Shown here: positions 27,306 through 37,060 of the stretch, piece by piece | Numbering within the stretch: the first letter of the stretch is position 1 | Layout of the letters: each line of letters begins with the position of its first letter | Source of the DNA: Pseudofrankia coriaricola | GTDB taxonomy: Bacteria; Actinomycetota; Actinomycetes; Frankiales; Frankiaceae | Assembly: GCF_001854805.1 (NCBI RefSeq) | Contig: NZ_MBLO01000213.1 | Location: 31,472-95,471, forward strand | Reading direction: 5' to 3' | DNA: 64,000 nucleotides | Notes under the pieces: generated by a model | Seen by the model: only the letters and a program-made list of their open reading frames with translations | What the model was told of the DNA's origin: nothing | Databases searched by the model: none | Program-made: the position numbers and the translations under genes

Positions 27306-27920
27306 TCAGGCGTCCTTGGCGTCGCCCTCGGCCGTGTCCTCGGTCGTCTCTACCGTGGCGGGAGCCTCGGTCACCTCGGACTCGGCGGTCGTGGCTTCCG
27401 CGGTCTTGGCCTCCTCGGCCTCGACCGCGACGGCCGCCGCGGTCGGCGATTCCTTCGCCAGGTCGGCCGCGGCCTCGGCGGTCGCGCCCGTCGGCGCCTT
27501 GCGGTCGGCGAACTGGGTGCCGCGGGCACGCTCGGCCTCGGCGACGGCCGACTGACCGACGGTCAGCGCCTCGACGAGCTCGATGCGGGCCAGCTGGGCG
27601 TTGTCACCCTTGCGGAAACCAACCTTGGTGATGCGGGTGTAGCCACCGTTGCGGTTCTCGTAGCGCGGGCCGATCTCGGTGAACAGCTCGTGCACGACCG
27701 ACTTGTCCCGGATGACTTGCATCACGTGCCGGCGAGCGTGCAGGTCGCCGCGCTTCGCGAAGGTGATCAGCCGCTCGGCGTATGGGCGTAGCCGCTTCGC
27801 CTTCGTCTCGGTCGTGGTGATCGCGCCGTGCTCGAACAGCGCGGTGGCCAGGTTCGCGAGCATCAACCGCTGGTGCGCCGGGCTACCACCGAGCCGAGCG
27901 CCCTTTGTCGGAGTGGGCAT
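27306..27920 (-). CDS. rplQ: 50S ribosomal protein L17 with long acidic tail
   Basis: L17 lies near the exit tunnel of the 50S subunit. The N-terminal ~120 residues are standard ([40 protein letters not shown]). The last ~80 residues form an Ala/Glu/Thr-rich, low-complexity tail (for example [20 protein letters not shown]) not needed for the L17 fold. The total of 204 residues compares with about 120-170 in most bacteria. ATG 27920. It follows rpoA after a 495-bp spacer with large inverted repeats. Confidence 0.96.
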   Translation of the reverse strand: MPTPTKGARLGGSPAHQRLMLANLATALFEHGAITTTETKAKRLRPYAERLITFAKRGDLHARRHVMQVIRDKSVVHELFTEIGPRYENRNGGYTRITKVGFRKGDNAQLARIELVEALTVGQSAVAEAERARGTQFADRKAPTGATAEAAADLAKESPTAAAVAVEAEEAKTAEATTAESEVTEAPATVETTEDTAEGDAKDA

Positions 27921-28238
27921 CGAGTTCCCTCGTTCCTTTCACGGTGCTGAGCACCCTCGAAAGACCTCCCGATGCGAGCCGGAAACCCGATCTCGCATCG
28001 TTCGGCCACGACCGGGACGGACATTCCACGGCCACCGGCTGTCTCCCGACGAACCGGCGACATCGGTCTGCCTGAGGCGAACGCACCGCCTCAGACGGAC
28101 CGGGTCGGTCTGGTGTCCCGGCGCCCCGGTCGGCTCCGGAACACCATCCGACGTGGATCCCTGCGAACAGGTCTAGCTGGTGAAGCAGTTCTTGCTGCTT
28201 GCTGGTGGAGCTGGTCTTACTGGTGAAGCTGTACCCAA
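27921..28238. other. rpoA-rplQ spacer, distal part
   Basis: No gene is seen. Near 28171-28231 there are imperfect repeats of TGGTGAAGC and GCTGGTGGAGCTGGT. The large inverted repeats at 28239-28407 occupy the rpoA-proximal part of the spacer. Confidence 0.4.
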
Positions 28239-28319
28239 GGTCTTCGCGTAGTCAGGTGTGCCAGGACGCCGCGAGCGAAGCGACGCGGCGTCACTGGCAC
28301 ACCTGACGGAGCGAAGACC
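28239..28319. repeat. Nested inverted repeat 1 after rpoA
   Basis: Three stems are stacked. GGTCTTCGC (28239-28247) pairs with GCGAAGACC (28311-28319). GTCAGGTGTGCCA (28251-28263) pairs with TGGCACACCTGAC (28295-28307). GACGCCGCG (28265-28273) pairs with CGCGGCGTC (28284-28292). The internal loops are symmetric (GTA against GGA). The predicted hairpin has 31 perfect base pairs. Confidence 0.85.
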
Positions 28320-28320
28320 C

Positions 28321-28407
28321 GTTCGTGGCGGAGGACACGGGCCGGAGGTCCCGACCGGAGCGCTAGCGGAGGTCGGGGCCGGAGGCCCGTGCCCGGACGC
28401 CACGAAC
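28321..28407. repeat. Nested inverted repeat 2, adjoining the rpoA stop
   Basis: GTTCGTGGCG (28321-28330) pairs with CGCCACGAAC (28398-28407). CACGGGCC (28336-28343) pairs with GGCCCGTG (28384-28391). CCCGACC (28350-28356) pairs with GGTCGGG (28371-28377). CGCTAGCG (28361-28368) sits at the tip. GGAG words recur every 10-14 bases. It ends 8 bases from the rpoA stop, so it will be the first structure in the RNA after rpoA. Confidence 0.85.
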
Positions 28408-28415
28408 AAAGAGTT

Positions 28416-29468
28416 TCAGTACTGCTCGGTCTCGACGTACTCGGTGCCGTCCTCGTCCTGGCCCGCGGAGAACGGCGGGTTGTAGGTGTCGGTGCCGTAG
28501 GTGTCAACCGCCTGCCGCGGGTCGAACCCGGGCGGGGAGTCCTTCAGCTGCAGGCCCATGGCCCCCAGCTTGGTCTTCACCTCGTCGATCGACTTCTGGC
28601 CGAAGTTGCGGATGTCGAGCAGGTCCGCCTCGCTGCGTGAGACCAGCTCGCCGATCGTGTGGATGCCCTCGCGCTTGAGGCAGTTGTAGGAGCGGACGGT
28701 CAGGTCCATCTCCTCGATCGGCAGGGCGAGATCGGCGGCCAGCTGCGCGTCCTGCGCGGACGGGCCGATGTCGACGCCCTCCGCCTCGGCGTTGAGCTCC
28801 TGGGCCAGCCCGAACAGGCCGACCAGGGTCTTGCCGGCGCTCGCCATCGCGTCCCGCGGCGAGATCGACTGCTTGGTCTCGACGTCGACGATCAGCTTGT
28901 CGAAGTCGGTCCGCTGCTCGACACGGGTCGCCTCGACCTTGTAGGTGACCTTGAGCACCGGCGAGTAGATCGAGTCGATCGGGATGCGGCCGATCTCCTG
29001 GCCGGGCTGCTTGTTCTGCGCCGCGCTGACGTAGCCACGGCCGCGCTCGACGGTCAGCTCGATCTCGAGCTTGCCCTTGTCGTTGATGGTCGCCAGGTGC
29101 AGGTCGGGGTTGTGCACCTCGACACCCGCCGGCGGCGCGATGTCCGCCGCGGTGACCTCACCGGGGCCCTGCTTGCGCAGGTACATCACCGTCGGCTCGT
29201 CGTTGTCCGAGCTGACGACCAGTTCCTTGAGGTTCAGGATCAGGTCGGTGACGTCTTCCTTGACTCCGGGAACCGTCGAGAACTCGTGCAGCACGCCGTC
29301 GATCCGGATGCTCGTCACCGCCGCGCCCGGAATGGACGACAGCAGGGTGCGACGCAGCGAGTTGCCGAGGGTGTAGCCGAAGCCAGGCTCCAGCGGCTCG
29401 ATCACGAACCGGGACCGGAACTCGGCGATCGGCTCCTCAGCCAGAGTGGGACGCTGAGCGATCAGCAT
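28416..29468 (-). CDS. rpoA: DNA-directed RNA polymerase alpha subunit
   Basis: The alpha subunit scaffolds RNA polymerase assembly. The N-terminal domain has [28 protein letters not shown], and the C-terminal domain that binds UP elements and activators has [20 protein letters not shown] and [21 protein letters not shown]. The length of 350 residues is typical of actinobacteria. ATG 29468 is preceded by GGAAGGAAGTAGCAC. It lies between rpsD (499 bp upstream) and rplQ. Confidence 0.98.
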   Translation of the reverse strand: MLIAQRPTLAEEPIAEFRSRFVIEPLEPGFGYTLGNSLRRTLLSSIPGAAVTSIRIDGVLHEFSTVPGVKEDVTDLILNLKELVVSSDNDEPTVMYLRKQGPGEVTAADIAPPAGVEVHNPDLHLATINDKGKLEIELTVERGRGYVSAAQNKQPGQEIGRIPIDSIYSPVLKVTYKVEATRVEQRTDFDKLIVDVETKQSISPRDAMASAGKTLVGLFGLAQELNAEAEGVDIGPSAQDAQLAADLALPIEEMDLTVRSYNCLKREGIHTIGELVSRSEADLLDIRNFGQKSIDEVKTKLGAMGLQLKDSPPGFDPRQAVDTYGTDTYNPPFSAGQDEDGTEYVETEQY

Positions 29469-29967
29469 GTGCTACTTCCTTCCAACCACGACGCCCGCCA
29501 TATGACGCCGTGCAAGTGCTCCCCTCGGAGCCGTCCAGCGGCTCCGAAGGAGCGGCAGCGGGGTACGGCCTCTGTCCGCCCGCCCCACCGTCTCGCGCGT
29601 CGCGGCCATACCACGACGCGCCGCCTTCCATTGTGCTCCTGCCCCGACCCGCCAACCGGGCCGACCCGGAACACAGCCATGGCCGCCGGGTCCCCCCGAC
29701 GGCCGATGACCACTCAAACCAAGCTTTCACCACAACCAGGGAGCCCGGGCCATGCCCACCAACCTGGTACGGCGTGGCCCCGGGGCGCCCCGGCCGAAGC
29801 TAACGGCCCCAGGCTCCCCGGCAGCCACCGCCAACGCGACCAAGCTCCCAACCCCCGACCAGCACGGGCCCCGGACATACCCAGGAACCCGGAACCACGC
29901 TGGGGAGGGCGCTCAGCGCCCGACGGCAATCGGCGACCGGGCGCTCCGCGCCCGTTGAGCCGATGCC
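29469..29967. other. rpsD-rpoA spacer with twin hairpins
   Basis: 499 bp without a gene. Next to the rpsD stop are GGGCGC-TCA-GCGCCC (29907-29921) and CGGGCGC-TCC-GCGCCCG (29938-29954), a likely terminator pair. The remainder should hold an rpoA promoter, which I could not place. Confidence 0.5.
29907..29954. terminator. Twin GC hairpins downstream of rpsD
   Basis: Two consecutive GGGCGC-nnn-GCGCCC hairpins (29907-29921 and 29938-29954) begin 14 bases beyond the rpsD stop. They have the same core as the terminators beside glmS and rplL. Confidence 0.65.
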
Positions 29968-30594
29968 TTACTTGGAGTAGAGCTCGACGATCAGCTGCTC
30001 CTGGACCTGGGTGTCGATGGCGGCCCGAGCCGGCAGCGAGTGAATCAGGATCCGCATCTGGCTGGAGATCACCTCGAGCCAGCCGGGAACGGTCCGCTGA
30101 CCGGCGGTCTCCCGCGCGATGATGAACGGGGTGAGCTCCCGCGCCTTCGGCGCGATCTCGACGATGTCGCTCTCGCTGACCCGATAGCTGGGGATGTCCA
30201 CCTTGTGGCCGTTCACCTGCACGTGTCCGTGCCGCACCGCCTGGCGGGCAGCGTCCCGGGACGGGGCGAACCCCGCGCGGTAGATCACGTTGTCCAGCCG
30301 CGACTCGAGGATCTTCAGCAGCTCGTCACCGGTCTTGCCGGTGCGGCGGTTCGCCTCGTCGTAGTAGCCGCGGAACTGCTTCTCCAGGATGCCGTAGATC
30401 CGCGCGCACTTCTGCTTCTCGCGCTTCTGGAGCAGGTACTCGGAGTCCTTGGTGCGCCCACGGCCGTGCTCACCCGGCGGGTAGGGCCGGATCTCGATCG
30501 GGCACTTCGGCGACTCACACTTGCTGCCCTTGAGGAACAGCTTGGTCTTCTCGCGACGGCAACGCTTGCAGTCCGGGCCGACGTAACGGGCCAT
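29968..30594 (-). CDS. rpsD: 30S ribosomal protein S4
   Basis: S4 nucleates 30S assembly and helps set decoding fidelity. The 208-residue protein has the N-terminal zinc-type Cys set (CKRCRREKTKLF and CESPKCPIE), PYPPGEHGRGR, and the S4 RNA-binding domain (RLDNVIYRAGFAPSRDAARQ, VRHGHVQVNG). The Cys are retained, as in the C+ form. ATG 30594. It is part of rpsM-rpsK-rpsD-rpoA-rplQ. Confidence 0.97.
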   Translation of the reverse strand: MARYVGPDCKRCRREKTKLFLKGSKCESPKCPIEIRPYPPGEHGRGRTKDSEYLLQKREKQKCARIYGILEKQFRGYYDEANRRTGKTGDELLKILESRLDNVIYRAGFAPSRDAARQAVRHGHVQVNGHKVDIPSYRVSESDIVEIAPKARELTPFIIARETAGQRTVPGWLEVISSQMRILIHSLPARAAIDTQVQEQLIVELYSK

Positions 30595-30632
30595 TCGTCC
30601 TTCTTCTCTCTGTCTCGTCCGGCTCGGACTGG

Positions 30633-31043
30633 TCAGACCCGGCGCCGCTTCGGCGGGCGGCAGCCGTTGTGCGGAGTGGGGGTGACGTCCTGGATCGTGC
30701 CGACCTCGAGGCCCGCCGCCTGCAGCGACCGGATCGCGGTCTCCCGGCCGGAGCCTGGGCCCTTCACGAACACGTCCACCTTGCGCATGCCGTGCTCCTG
30801 CGCCTTGCGCGCCGCGTTCTCGGCGGCCATCTGCGCGGCGTACGGCGTCGACTTACGGGAGCCCTTGAAGCCGACATGGCCGGCGGAAGCCCAGGAGATC
30901 ACGTTCCCGGTGGGGTCCGTGATCGAGACGATCGTGTTGTTGAACGTGCTCTTGATGTGGGCGTGCCCATGAGCGACGTTCTTCTTTTCCTTGCGGCGTA
31001 CCTTCTTGACGCCGGCGCCGCCGGCGCGAGTCTTGGGAGGCAT
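30633..31043 (-). CDS. rpsK: 30S ribosomal protein S11
   Basis: S11 forms part of the 30S platform near the mRNA exit. The 136-residue protein shows [57 protein letters not shown] and the basic C-terminus [15 protein letters not shown] 31043. It lies 38 bp upstream of rpsD and 168 bp after rpsM. Confidence 0.97.
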   Translation of the reverse strand: MPPKTRAGGAGVKKVRRKEKKNVAHGHAHIKSTFNNTIVSITDPTGNVISWASAGHVGFKGSRKSTPYAAQMAAENAARKAQEHGMRKVDVFVKGPGSGRETAIRSLQAAGLEVGTIQDVTPTPHNGCRPPKRRRV

Positions 31044-31211
31044 GTGCTGTCGTGGTCTCCGTCTGCGAGGTCGTCGGTCGGCCCGGATGAGCGCCGCCCT
31101 GGCCCGGCCAGGGTCCTGAGGTGTCCCGCGGGGTCAGAACGAGCCGCCGTGAAGCCGACCAGAAGCCGGCGAGAAGGCGGCCCGCCCCGGTTGGGGCGGC
31201 GCGACCGGTGA

Positions 31212-31592
<381 letters not shown>

Positions 31593-31869
31593 GAAGGTGG
31601 TTCCTTCCTGCTTCGGAGGTATCTGGGCGTCGCCTCCCCCATCGGCTCTGTGACCGACTAGGCCCCGGCCTCCGACCGGGGGTTGCGACGCGGGCTGCCG
31701 GCCGCGCGTTCCGCGCGAACGGCCCCACCGCGCCCTGACGACGCTTCTACTCGATGAGCCTTCTCAGAAGATCTCACCAAGGGCAAGGACGAGCTTACTC
31801 CCCACCCGACCGGCTCTCCCGCACCGTGCCACGCAGGCTCCGGTCATCCACCCAGCGGACAGGTGTGAC

Positions 31870-31983
31870 TCAGCCCTGGCGCTGCTTGTGGCGAAGATTG
31901 TCGCAGATGACCATCACGCGCCCGTGACGGCGAATGACCTTGCACTTGTCACAGATCTTCTTGACGCTCGGCTTAACCTTCAC
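31870..31983 (-). CDS. rpmJ: 50S ribosomal protein L36 (zinc-binding form)
   Basis: The 37-residue protein [20 protein letters not shown] continues [17 protein letters not shown]. It has the zinc ribbon Cys11, Cys14, Cys27 and His32 of the C+ form. GTG 31983 follows GGGAGGTAGCGGCAGCC. It sits between infA and rpsM as in most bacteria. A second, decayed copy of its leader and first codons lies at about 32205-32262. Confidence 0.96.
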   Translation of the reverse strand: MKVKPSVKKICDKCKVIRRHGRVMVICDNLRHKQRQG

Positions 31984-32175
31984 GGCTGCCGCTACCTCCC
32001 GCGCGCAGCCGCGGGCCGCGCATAGGTGACGATGTGGAACGTTGCGCCCGCCTGATCGAGCGGAACTCGACCTCGGGGGCCCGGGACCAGGGGGTACCCA
32101 CCGATCCGCGCCAGCGGACCTGTGGTGAGGTGCCTCCTGAAACACTTGTGCGGCCTGGCAAAGCTGACCACCGGT

Positions 32176-32262
32176 CAGCGACCAAGCGTACTCGCCTCGC
32201 GGCTCGGCTTGACCATCGCCGCCGCCGCTACCTCCCGCGTGCGGCAGCGGGCCGCGCGCGAG
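32176..32262 (-). pseudogene. Relic duplicate of the rpmJ leader and start codons
   Basis: Reading the minus strand from 32262, GCGCGGCCCGC, CGCGGGAGGTAGCGGC and the codons for V-K-P-S match the rpmJ leader and start at 31972-32020 almost base for base. Here the frame is ATG-GTC-AAG-CCG-AGC, and it stops after 13 codons ([13 protein letters not shown]) without any L36 Cys residues. The good ribosome binding site may still load ribosomes. It lies between infA and the true rpmJ. Confidence 0.7.
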
Positions 32263-32305
32263 CGGGAAACGCACCCGCTCGGAGGGAGGATGCCTCCGAT
32301 GCGGC

Positions 32306-32527
32306 CTACTTGTAGCGGTAGACGATGCGTCCGCGGGACAGGTCGTAGGGCGACAGTTCGACCACCACCCGGTCCTCCGGAAGAATCCGGATGTAGTGCT
32401 GGCGCATCTTGCCGCTGATATGGGCGAGAACGCGGTGCCCGTTCTGGAGCTCCACCCTGAACATCGCGTTCGGAAGCGGCTCCACTACCCGGCCCTCGAT
32501 CTCGATGGCCCCGTCCTTCTTCGGCAT
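32306..32527 (-). CDS. infA: Translation initiation factor IF-1
   Basis: IF-1 is an OB-fold protein that blocks the A site during initiation. The 73-residue protein [20 protein letters not shown] continues with [40 protein letters not shown] and [12 protein letters not shown], a near-consensus actinobacterial IF-1. ATG 32527. A good promoter lies about 330 bp upstream (32854-32882). Confidence 0.98.
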   Translation of the reverse strand: MPKKDGAIEIEGRVVEPLPNAMFRVELQNGHRVLAHISGKMRQHYIRILPEDRVVVELSPYDLSRGRIVYRYK

Positions 32528-32853
32528 GTCCTCCACTGTCCTGACGTCTGCAACCAACGGAATCCGGGGATGTCCCCCGGACCAATATCCCGGGCCCCCG
32601 GGGAAGCCGGCCTCGGCCGGCAACCATGGCGGGCGCCGTGGTAGCCCCTGCAACCACGCCCGATCAGGAACGCCCAGCACCACCAGCCGACGGCGACTGG
32701 GCGATCAAGAGATCCGCCCGTCGCGGTCGCGGTACGCGATCCGCACTGATAACCACTCGCACCCGTGGTCACCCAGACGGCGGCCATCCACGCGAACGAT
32801 CAGGCGAACCTGCGCCACGGCACAACAGATCGATGGACGTGAGAGACCACCGC

Positions 32854-32882
32854 CTTGTAAGTCTACGCGCCGCCTTCGTCAA
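32854..32882 (-). promoter_or_regulatory. Probable promoter of infA-rpmJ-rpsM...
   Basis: On the minus strand, TTGACG (32882-32877), a 17-bp spacer and TACAAG (32859-32854) match the housekeeping sigma consensus. Transcription would start near 32847, giving a leader of about 320 nt before infA. Confidence 0.7.
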
Positions 32883-32904
32883 GGGCTAATCGAGCTGACT
32901 GCGT

Positions 32905-33340
32905 TGATGGTTCGCTCCGTGCTCTGTCTCTGGTTCGCTCCGTGCGGGCACGGCGCTCCGGCCCCGTACTCGCTTCGCTCCCACGGGACCTCCGCGCCGT
33001 GTCCTCCTCCGCTCACGTGCGCTACGGCGACCTCCGCTGCGGCCCAACCACTTCGCTTCGCTCGTGGCCGGGCCTCCGCGGAGGCACGCCTCCGCGCCCA
33101 GCTCGGTTGCGTCCCGCTGTGACGTCACCAACCCGAAGCCGCAGCGTTCGCGGGGGCACATCGCTTCGCTTCGCTCGTGGCCGGGCCTCCGCGGAGGCGC
33201 ACCTCCGCGCCAGCTCGGGTGCGTCACGCTTGAACGGTGCGAGACCAGGTCCGGCCTGATGCGGGACCCACATCGCTTCGCTCGTGGTCGGGCCTCCGCG
33301 CCAGTTCGGTCGCGTACCTTCGTGCCTGCTTGGGCGCGAA
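32905..33340. repeat. Dispersed intergenic repeat, copy 1 (with three internal submodules)
   Basis: It contains GGTTCGCTCCGTGCGGGC, CTCCGGCCCCGTACTCGCTT and GCTGTGACGTCACCAACCCG. It has three submodules starting CTTCGCTCGTGG(C/T)CGGGCCTC at 33056, 33169 and 33276, so 107-113 bp apart. The first two carry CCTCCGCGGAGG palindromes. Shared blocks recur at 34463-34800 and 63826-64000. It is non-coding, has CTCCG words throughout, and no transposase is nearby. Confidence 0.85.
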
Positions 33341-33365
33341 GAGGGCGGTCCCGGCCGGCGTGGGC

Positions 33366-34202
33366 TCAGGTGGACGCCCCGGCCGGCTGACCGCAGGCGA
33401 CTCCGAGCGTCGCGAGTTTGGCGGCGCCGCCGTCATGGGCGGTCAGGACCCACGGGCCGCGCGGCGTGATGGCGACGGTGTGCTCGGTGTGCGCGGCCAG
33501 GGAACCGTCGACGGTCGAGACCGTCCAGTCGTCCGCGAGCACCATCGTGTCCGGCGAACCCATCGTGATCATCGGCTCGATCGCGAGCGCCAGCCCCGCC
33601 ACCAGCTTGATCCCGCGGCCCGGCCGACCATGGTTGAGGATGTGCGGCGGCTGGTGCATCTCGGTACCTATGCCGTGACCGCCGTAGTTGTCCACGATGC
33701 CGTAGCCGGACGGGCGGATGTGCTGCTCGACCGCCGAGGAGATGTCGGTAAGCCGGCCGCCGAGCTGGGCCGCGGCAAGCCCGCGCCACAGCGACTCCTC
33801 ACAGACCCGGATCATGTCGAGCACCTCGGGCGCTACCTTGCCGACCGGCACGGTGATCGCCGCGTCGCCGTGCCAGCCGTCGACGATGGCGCCGCAGTCG
33901 ATCGAGATGATGTCGCCGTCGCGCAGCACCCGACGCTTGTTCGGGATCGCGTGCACCACCTCGTCGTTGACCGAGCTGCAGATCGACGCCGGGTACGGCG
34001 GGTGGGCGTAGCCCTTGAAGGAGGGGATGCCGCCGCCGGCGCGGATGGTGCGCTCGGCGACCGCGTCCAGGTCGGCCGTCGTCGCGCCTGGCACCGCGGC
34101 CTCGCGCAGCCGGTCAAGCGTCTGCGCGACCAGCAGGCCGGCGATCCGCATCTTGGCGATCTCGGCCGCCGTCTTGATCTGGACGTGTTCTCGTCGCGCC
34201 AT
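33366..34202 (-). CDS. map: Methionine aminopeptidase type I
   Basis: This enzyme removes the initiator Met from nascent proteins. The 278-residue protein carries the dinuclear-metal ligands: Asp in ISIDCGAIVDG, Asp in WHGDAAITV, His in NYGGHGIGTEMHQPP, Glu in LALAIEPMITMG and Glu in HTEHTVAIT. ATG 34202. It lies between adk and infA as in other actinobacteria, but is separated from both by long repeat-filled spacers, so it may have its own promoter. Confidence 0.96.
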   Translation of the reverse strand: MARREHVQIKTAAEIAKMRIAGLLVAQTLDRLREAAVPGATTADLDAVAERTIRAGGGIPSFKGYAHPPYPASICSSVNDEVVHAIPNKRRVLRDGDIISIDCGAIVDGWHGDAAITVPVGKVAPEVLDMIRVCEESLWRGLAAAQLGGRLTDISSAVEQHIRPSGYGIVDNYGGHGIGTEMHQPPHILNHGRPGRGIKLVAGLALAIEPMITMGSPDTMVLADDWTVSTVDGSLAAHTEHTVAITPRGPWVLTAHDGGAAKLATLGVACGQPAGAST

Positions 34203-34854
34203 GCTCAGCCCCGGTCTCGCCTCTCGATGCTGCCTCCGCCGACCCCGCCCGTGGAGCGAAGGCGCTCACCACCCGAACTGCCCAGCACACCCGACGTACT
34301 CAGCAACCCGACCATAAGCCCACCGAGCGGGAACCTCGCGCCGGGACCGGGCGGTTCGTCCAGATTCACCCGGTTTGTCCCATCACGCGATGCGGCCCAT
34401 TCAGAAGACCATAGCCCGCCACGTGCGGATGGGCGCCGAATAGATCTTGTCTACCCCGACGCAGTGTCTCTGGTCCGCTCCGTCCGGGCGCCGCACTCCG
34501 GCCCCTTCCTTGCTTCGCTGCGGAAGGGACCTCCGCGCGGCCGGGGTTCCTGCCGGATCCGGGGTTCCTGCTCGATCGGCGAAGCCGATCGGGGAGGTCT
34601 GGGAGCTTGCGGAGCCGATCTGGGAGGTCCGCTCCTCCGCGGACGTGCCCTCCGGCGACCTCCGCTGCGGCCCAACCACCTTCACGACCTCCGAAATCGG
34701 CTTCGCCGATTCCGCAGGGACCCCGTCGCTCGGTGGCCGGGCCTCCGCGGAGGCACGCCTCCGGGCCAGCGCGGCTGCGTTGCGCTTGAACGTTGCGAAC
34801 CGGGGATGCTGGGGGAGCTACATATCTCCTGGGCTGTAGCTCAATTCGTCACGT
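34203..34854. other. 652-bp adk-map spacer
   Basis: No gene is seen. Most of it is copy 2 of the CTCCG repeat (34463-34800). A 16-base tRNA-like stretch sits at 34831-34846. The part next to map (34203-34440) shows no clear promoter. Confidence 0.5.
34463..34800. repeat. Dispersed intergenic repeat, copy 2
   Basis: It shares with copy 1 TGTCTCTGGTCCGCTCCGTC, CGACCTCCGCTGCGGCCCAA, GTGGCCGGGCCTCCGCGGAG and GCGCTTGAACG blocks in the same order. It has extra hairpins CGATCGGC-GAA-GCCGATCG (34573-34591) and AATCGGC-TTC-GCCGATT (34695-34711), the second followed by CGCAGGGACCCC. Confidence 0.85.
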
Positions 34855-35508
34855 TCAAGCGCCGTGGTGACGCAGCGCGTCCAAGGCTCGCTCAGTGACG
34901 TTGTCGACCGGGCCGGTGGCGTCAATACCGATCAGCACCCCGCGCTCCGCGTAGTAGGCCACGAGCGGGGACGTCTGCTCGGCATAGACCTCGAGACGGT
35001 GCCGGACGGTCCCCGGGCGGTCGTCGTCCCGCTGGAACAGCTCGCCGTTGCAGCGGTCGCAGACGTCCTCGACGGTCGGCGGGTCGAAGTCGACGTGCCA
35101 GATGTGCCCACACGAGCGGCAGGTACGCCGTCCAGACAGTCGCCGGACGACCTCGTCGTCGTCGACGACGAGCTCGAGCACCACGTCCAGCTGGGTGCCC
35201 ATGGTGTCGAGCATCCCGCCGAGAACCTCGGCCTGGGGGACATTGCGCGGGAACCCATCGAGCAGGAAGCCCTTGACGGCGTCGTCCTCGGCCAGGCGGT
35301 TGCGGACCATGCCGATCGTGATCTCGTCGGGGACGAGGTCGCCGGCGTCCATGTAGTTCTTCGCCGCGACACCCAGCTCCGTGCCTTCTCGGACGTTCGC
35401 ACGGAAGATATCACCGGTGGAGATCTTGGGGATCGACCGCGCCGTCGCGATGAACGCGGCCTGCGTGCCCTTGCCTGCTCCCGGTGGTCCGACCAGTACG
35501 AGGCGCAC
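34855..35508 (-). CDS. adk: Adenylate kinase
   Basis: Adenylate kinase interconverts ATP, AMP and ADP. The 217-residue protein has the P-loop [11 protein letters not shown], the AMP-binding [11 protein letters not shown], and a long lid with a Cys4 zinc site (CRSCGHIWH and [14 protein letters not shown]). GTG 35508 shares a base with the secY stop (TAGTG), so the two are translationally coupled. Confidence 0.97.
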   Translation of the reverse strand: MRLVLVGPPGAGKGTQAAFIATARSIPKISTGDIFRANVREGTELGVAAKNYMDAGDLVPDEITIGMVRNRLAEDDAVKGFLLDGFPRNVPQAEVLGGMLDTMGTQLDVVLELVVDDDEVVRRLSGRRTCRSCGHIWHVDFDPPTVEDVCDRCNGELFQRDDDRPGTVRHRLEVYAEQTSPLVAYYAERGVLIGIDATGPVDNVTERALDALRHHGA

Positions 35509-36800
35509 TACCGGAGGAAGCCTTCGTAGTTGCGGAGCATGAGCTGGCTCTCGATCTGCTTCACGGTTTCCAGTCCCACCCCCACCATGATCAGCACCGA
35601 CGTCCCGGCGAAGGGGAAGGGCTGGTCCTTCGTCAGGTTCAGCAACGCGAGCGGAAGAACGGTGATCACCCCCAGGAACAACGAGCCCGGCAGGGTGATC
35701 CGGGAGAGGACGTGATCAAGGTACTCGGCCGTCGGCCGGCCGGGCCGGATACCCGGGATGAACCCGCCGTACTTCTTCATGTTGTCGGAGACCTCGGTCG
35801 GGTTGAACGTGATCGCGACGTAGAAGTACGTGAAGAAGATGATGAGCAGGCCGTAGGTAGCCAGGTAGAGCGGATGGTCACCTCGAGAGAGGTAACGGGA
35901 CTCGAAGTCCTGGAAGCCCTGGTTGTTCCACACCTGCCCAACCAGCTGCGGCAGCTGCAGCAGCGAGGAGGCGAAGATGACCGGGATGATGCCGGCCTGG
36001 TTCACCTTGATCGGGAGGTAGGTCGAGGTCCCGCCGTACATGCGCCGACCGATGAGCCGTTTGGCGTACTGCACCGGGATGCGTCGCTGGGACTGCTCGA
36101 CGAAGATGACGAAGACCACGATCGCGAGGCCCAGCAGGCAGACCAGGGTGAAGACGACACCCCCGGCGACCTGGAGGATGGCGGTGCCCTGCGAGGGCAG
36201 CCGCGCCGCGATCGAGGTGAAGATCAGCAGCGACATACCGTTACCGATACCGCGGGCCGTGATCAGCTCGCCGAGCCACATGATGACGCCGACGCCCGCG
36301 GTCATTGTGATCACCAAGGTGGCGATCCGGAACAGGCTCGTATCCGGGATGACGGCCGCGTCGCAGCCGGGGAACAGCCGGCCGCTGCGGGCCAGCGCGA
36401 TGATGCCAGTCGCCTGCAGGATGCCGAGCGCGATGGTCAGGTAGCGCGTGTACTGGGTGATCTTCTGTTCACCCGCGCTGCCTTCCTTCTTCAGTTGCTC
36501 GAGCCGCGGGATGACTACGACGAGAAGCTGAAGAATGATGCTCGACGTGATGTACGGCATGATGCCGAGCGCAAAGATCGAAAGCTGCAGCAGAGCGCCA
36601 CCGCTGAACAGGTTGATCAGCGAGTAGACGTTGCTCGCGCCCGTGCTCGCCGTGCTCAGGCAGGTGTTCACGGCCCTGGTGGACACCCCGGGTGCCGGCA
36701 TGACACTGCCGATCCGGAACAGGATCACGATCCCGAACGTGAACAGCAGCTTCTTGCGCAGGTCCGGCGTGCGGAAGGCCCGCGTGAAGGCGGTGAGCAC
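35508..36800 (-). CDS. secY: Protein translocase channel subunit SecY
   Basis: SecY is the central pore of the SecYEG translocon. The 430-residue protein has ten predicted membrane helices and signatures such as [66 protein letters not shown] text (here [16 protein letters not shown]) and [21 protein letters not shown] 36800. It ends the spc group after rplO and overlaps adk by one base. Confidence 0.97.
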   Translation of the reverse strand: MLTAFTRAFRTPDLRKKLLFTFGIVILFRIGSVMPAPGVSTRAVNTCLSTASTGASNVYSLINLFSGGALLQLSIFALGIMPYITSSIILQLLVVVIPRLEQLKKEGSAGEQKITQYTRYLTIALGILQATGIIALARSGRLFPGCDAAVIPDTSLFRIATLVITMTAGVGVIMWLGELITARGIGNGMSLLIFTSIAARLPSQGTAILQVAGGVVFTLVCLLGLAIVVFVIFVEQSQRRIPVQYAKRLIGRRMYGGTSTYLPIKVNQAGIIPVIFASSLLQLPQLVGQVWNNQGFQDFESRYLSRGDHPLYLATYGLLIIFFTYFYVAITFNPTEVSDNMKKYGGFIPGIRPGRPTAEYLDHVLSRITLPGSLFLGVITVLPLALLNLTKDQPFPFAGTSVLIMVGVGLETVKQIESQLMLRNYEGFLR

Positions 36801-37060
36801 GGCTCCTCCTGCCGGGGGGAAGGACGCGAACAGCCACGGCGCCTGGTCCGCGTGGCGGGTATCCGGTGGATCGTCCGGACGCCGTGAGGCGACTGTAACA
36901 GCCCCGGAGGCTCACGAGTCCCGACATGACATCGGCTGACGCCCGTCGGGCACCCCTGGTCCTCTCGGGCCCACCGGGCGACCGACGCCGTGAGGATGAA
37001 CGGCGCCCAAGCCCAGTGTCCACCGAAAGGGGACGGGCGTGTGCACGCCCGTCCCCGAAC

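Larger units (their letters stand above)
32528..33365. other. 838-bp map-infA spacer
   Basis: No gene is seen. The infA-proximal part is a leader of about 320 bases below the promoter at 32854-32882. The map-proximal part (32905-33340) is copy 1 of the CTCCG repeat element. Confidence 0.6.

Noticed and set aside
32905..33340. Insertion sequence
   Set aside because: No transposase frame, no clear terminal inverted repeats and no target duplication could be seen; a non-autonomous element remains possible.
34831..34863. Functional tRNA gene
   Set aside because: Only a D-arm-like start and a T-loop-like word 6 bases later; no anticodon arm and no matching acceptor strand.
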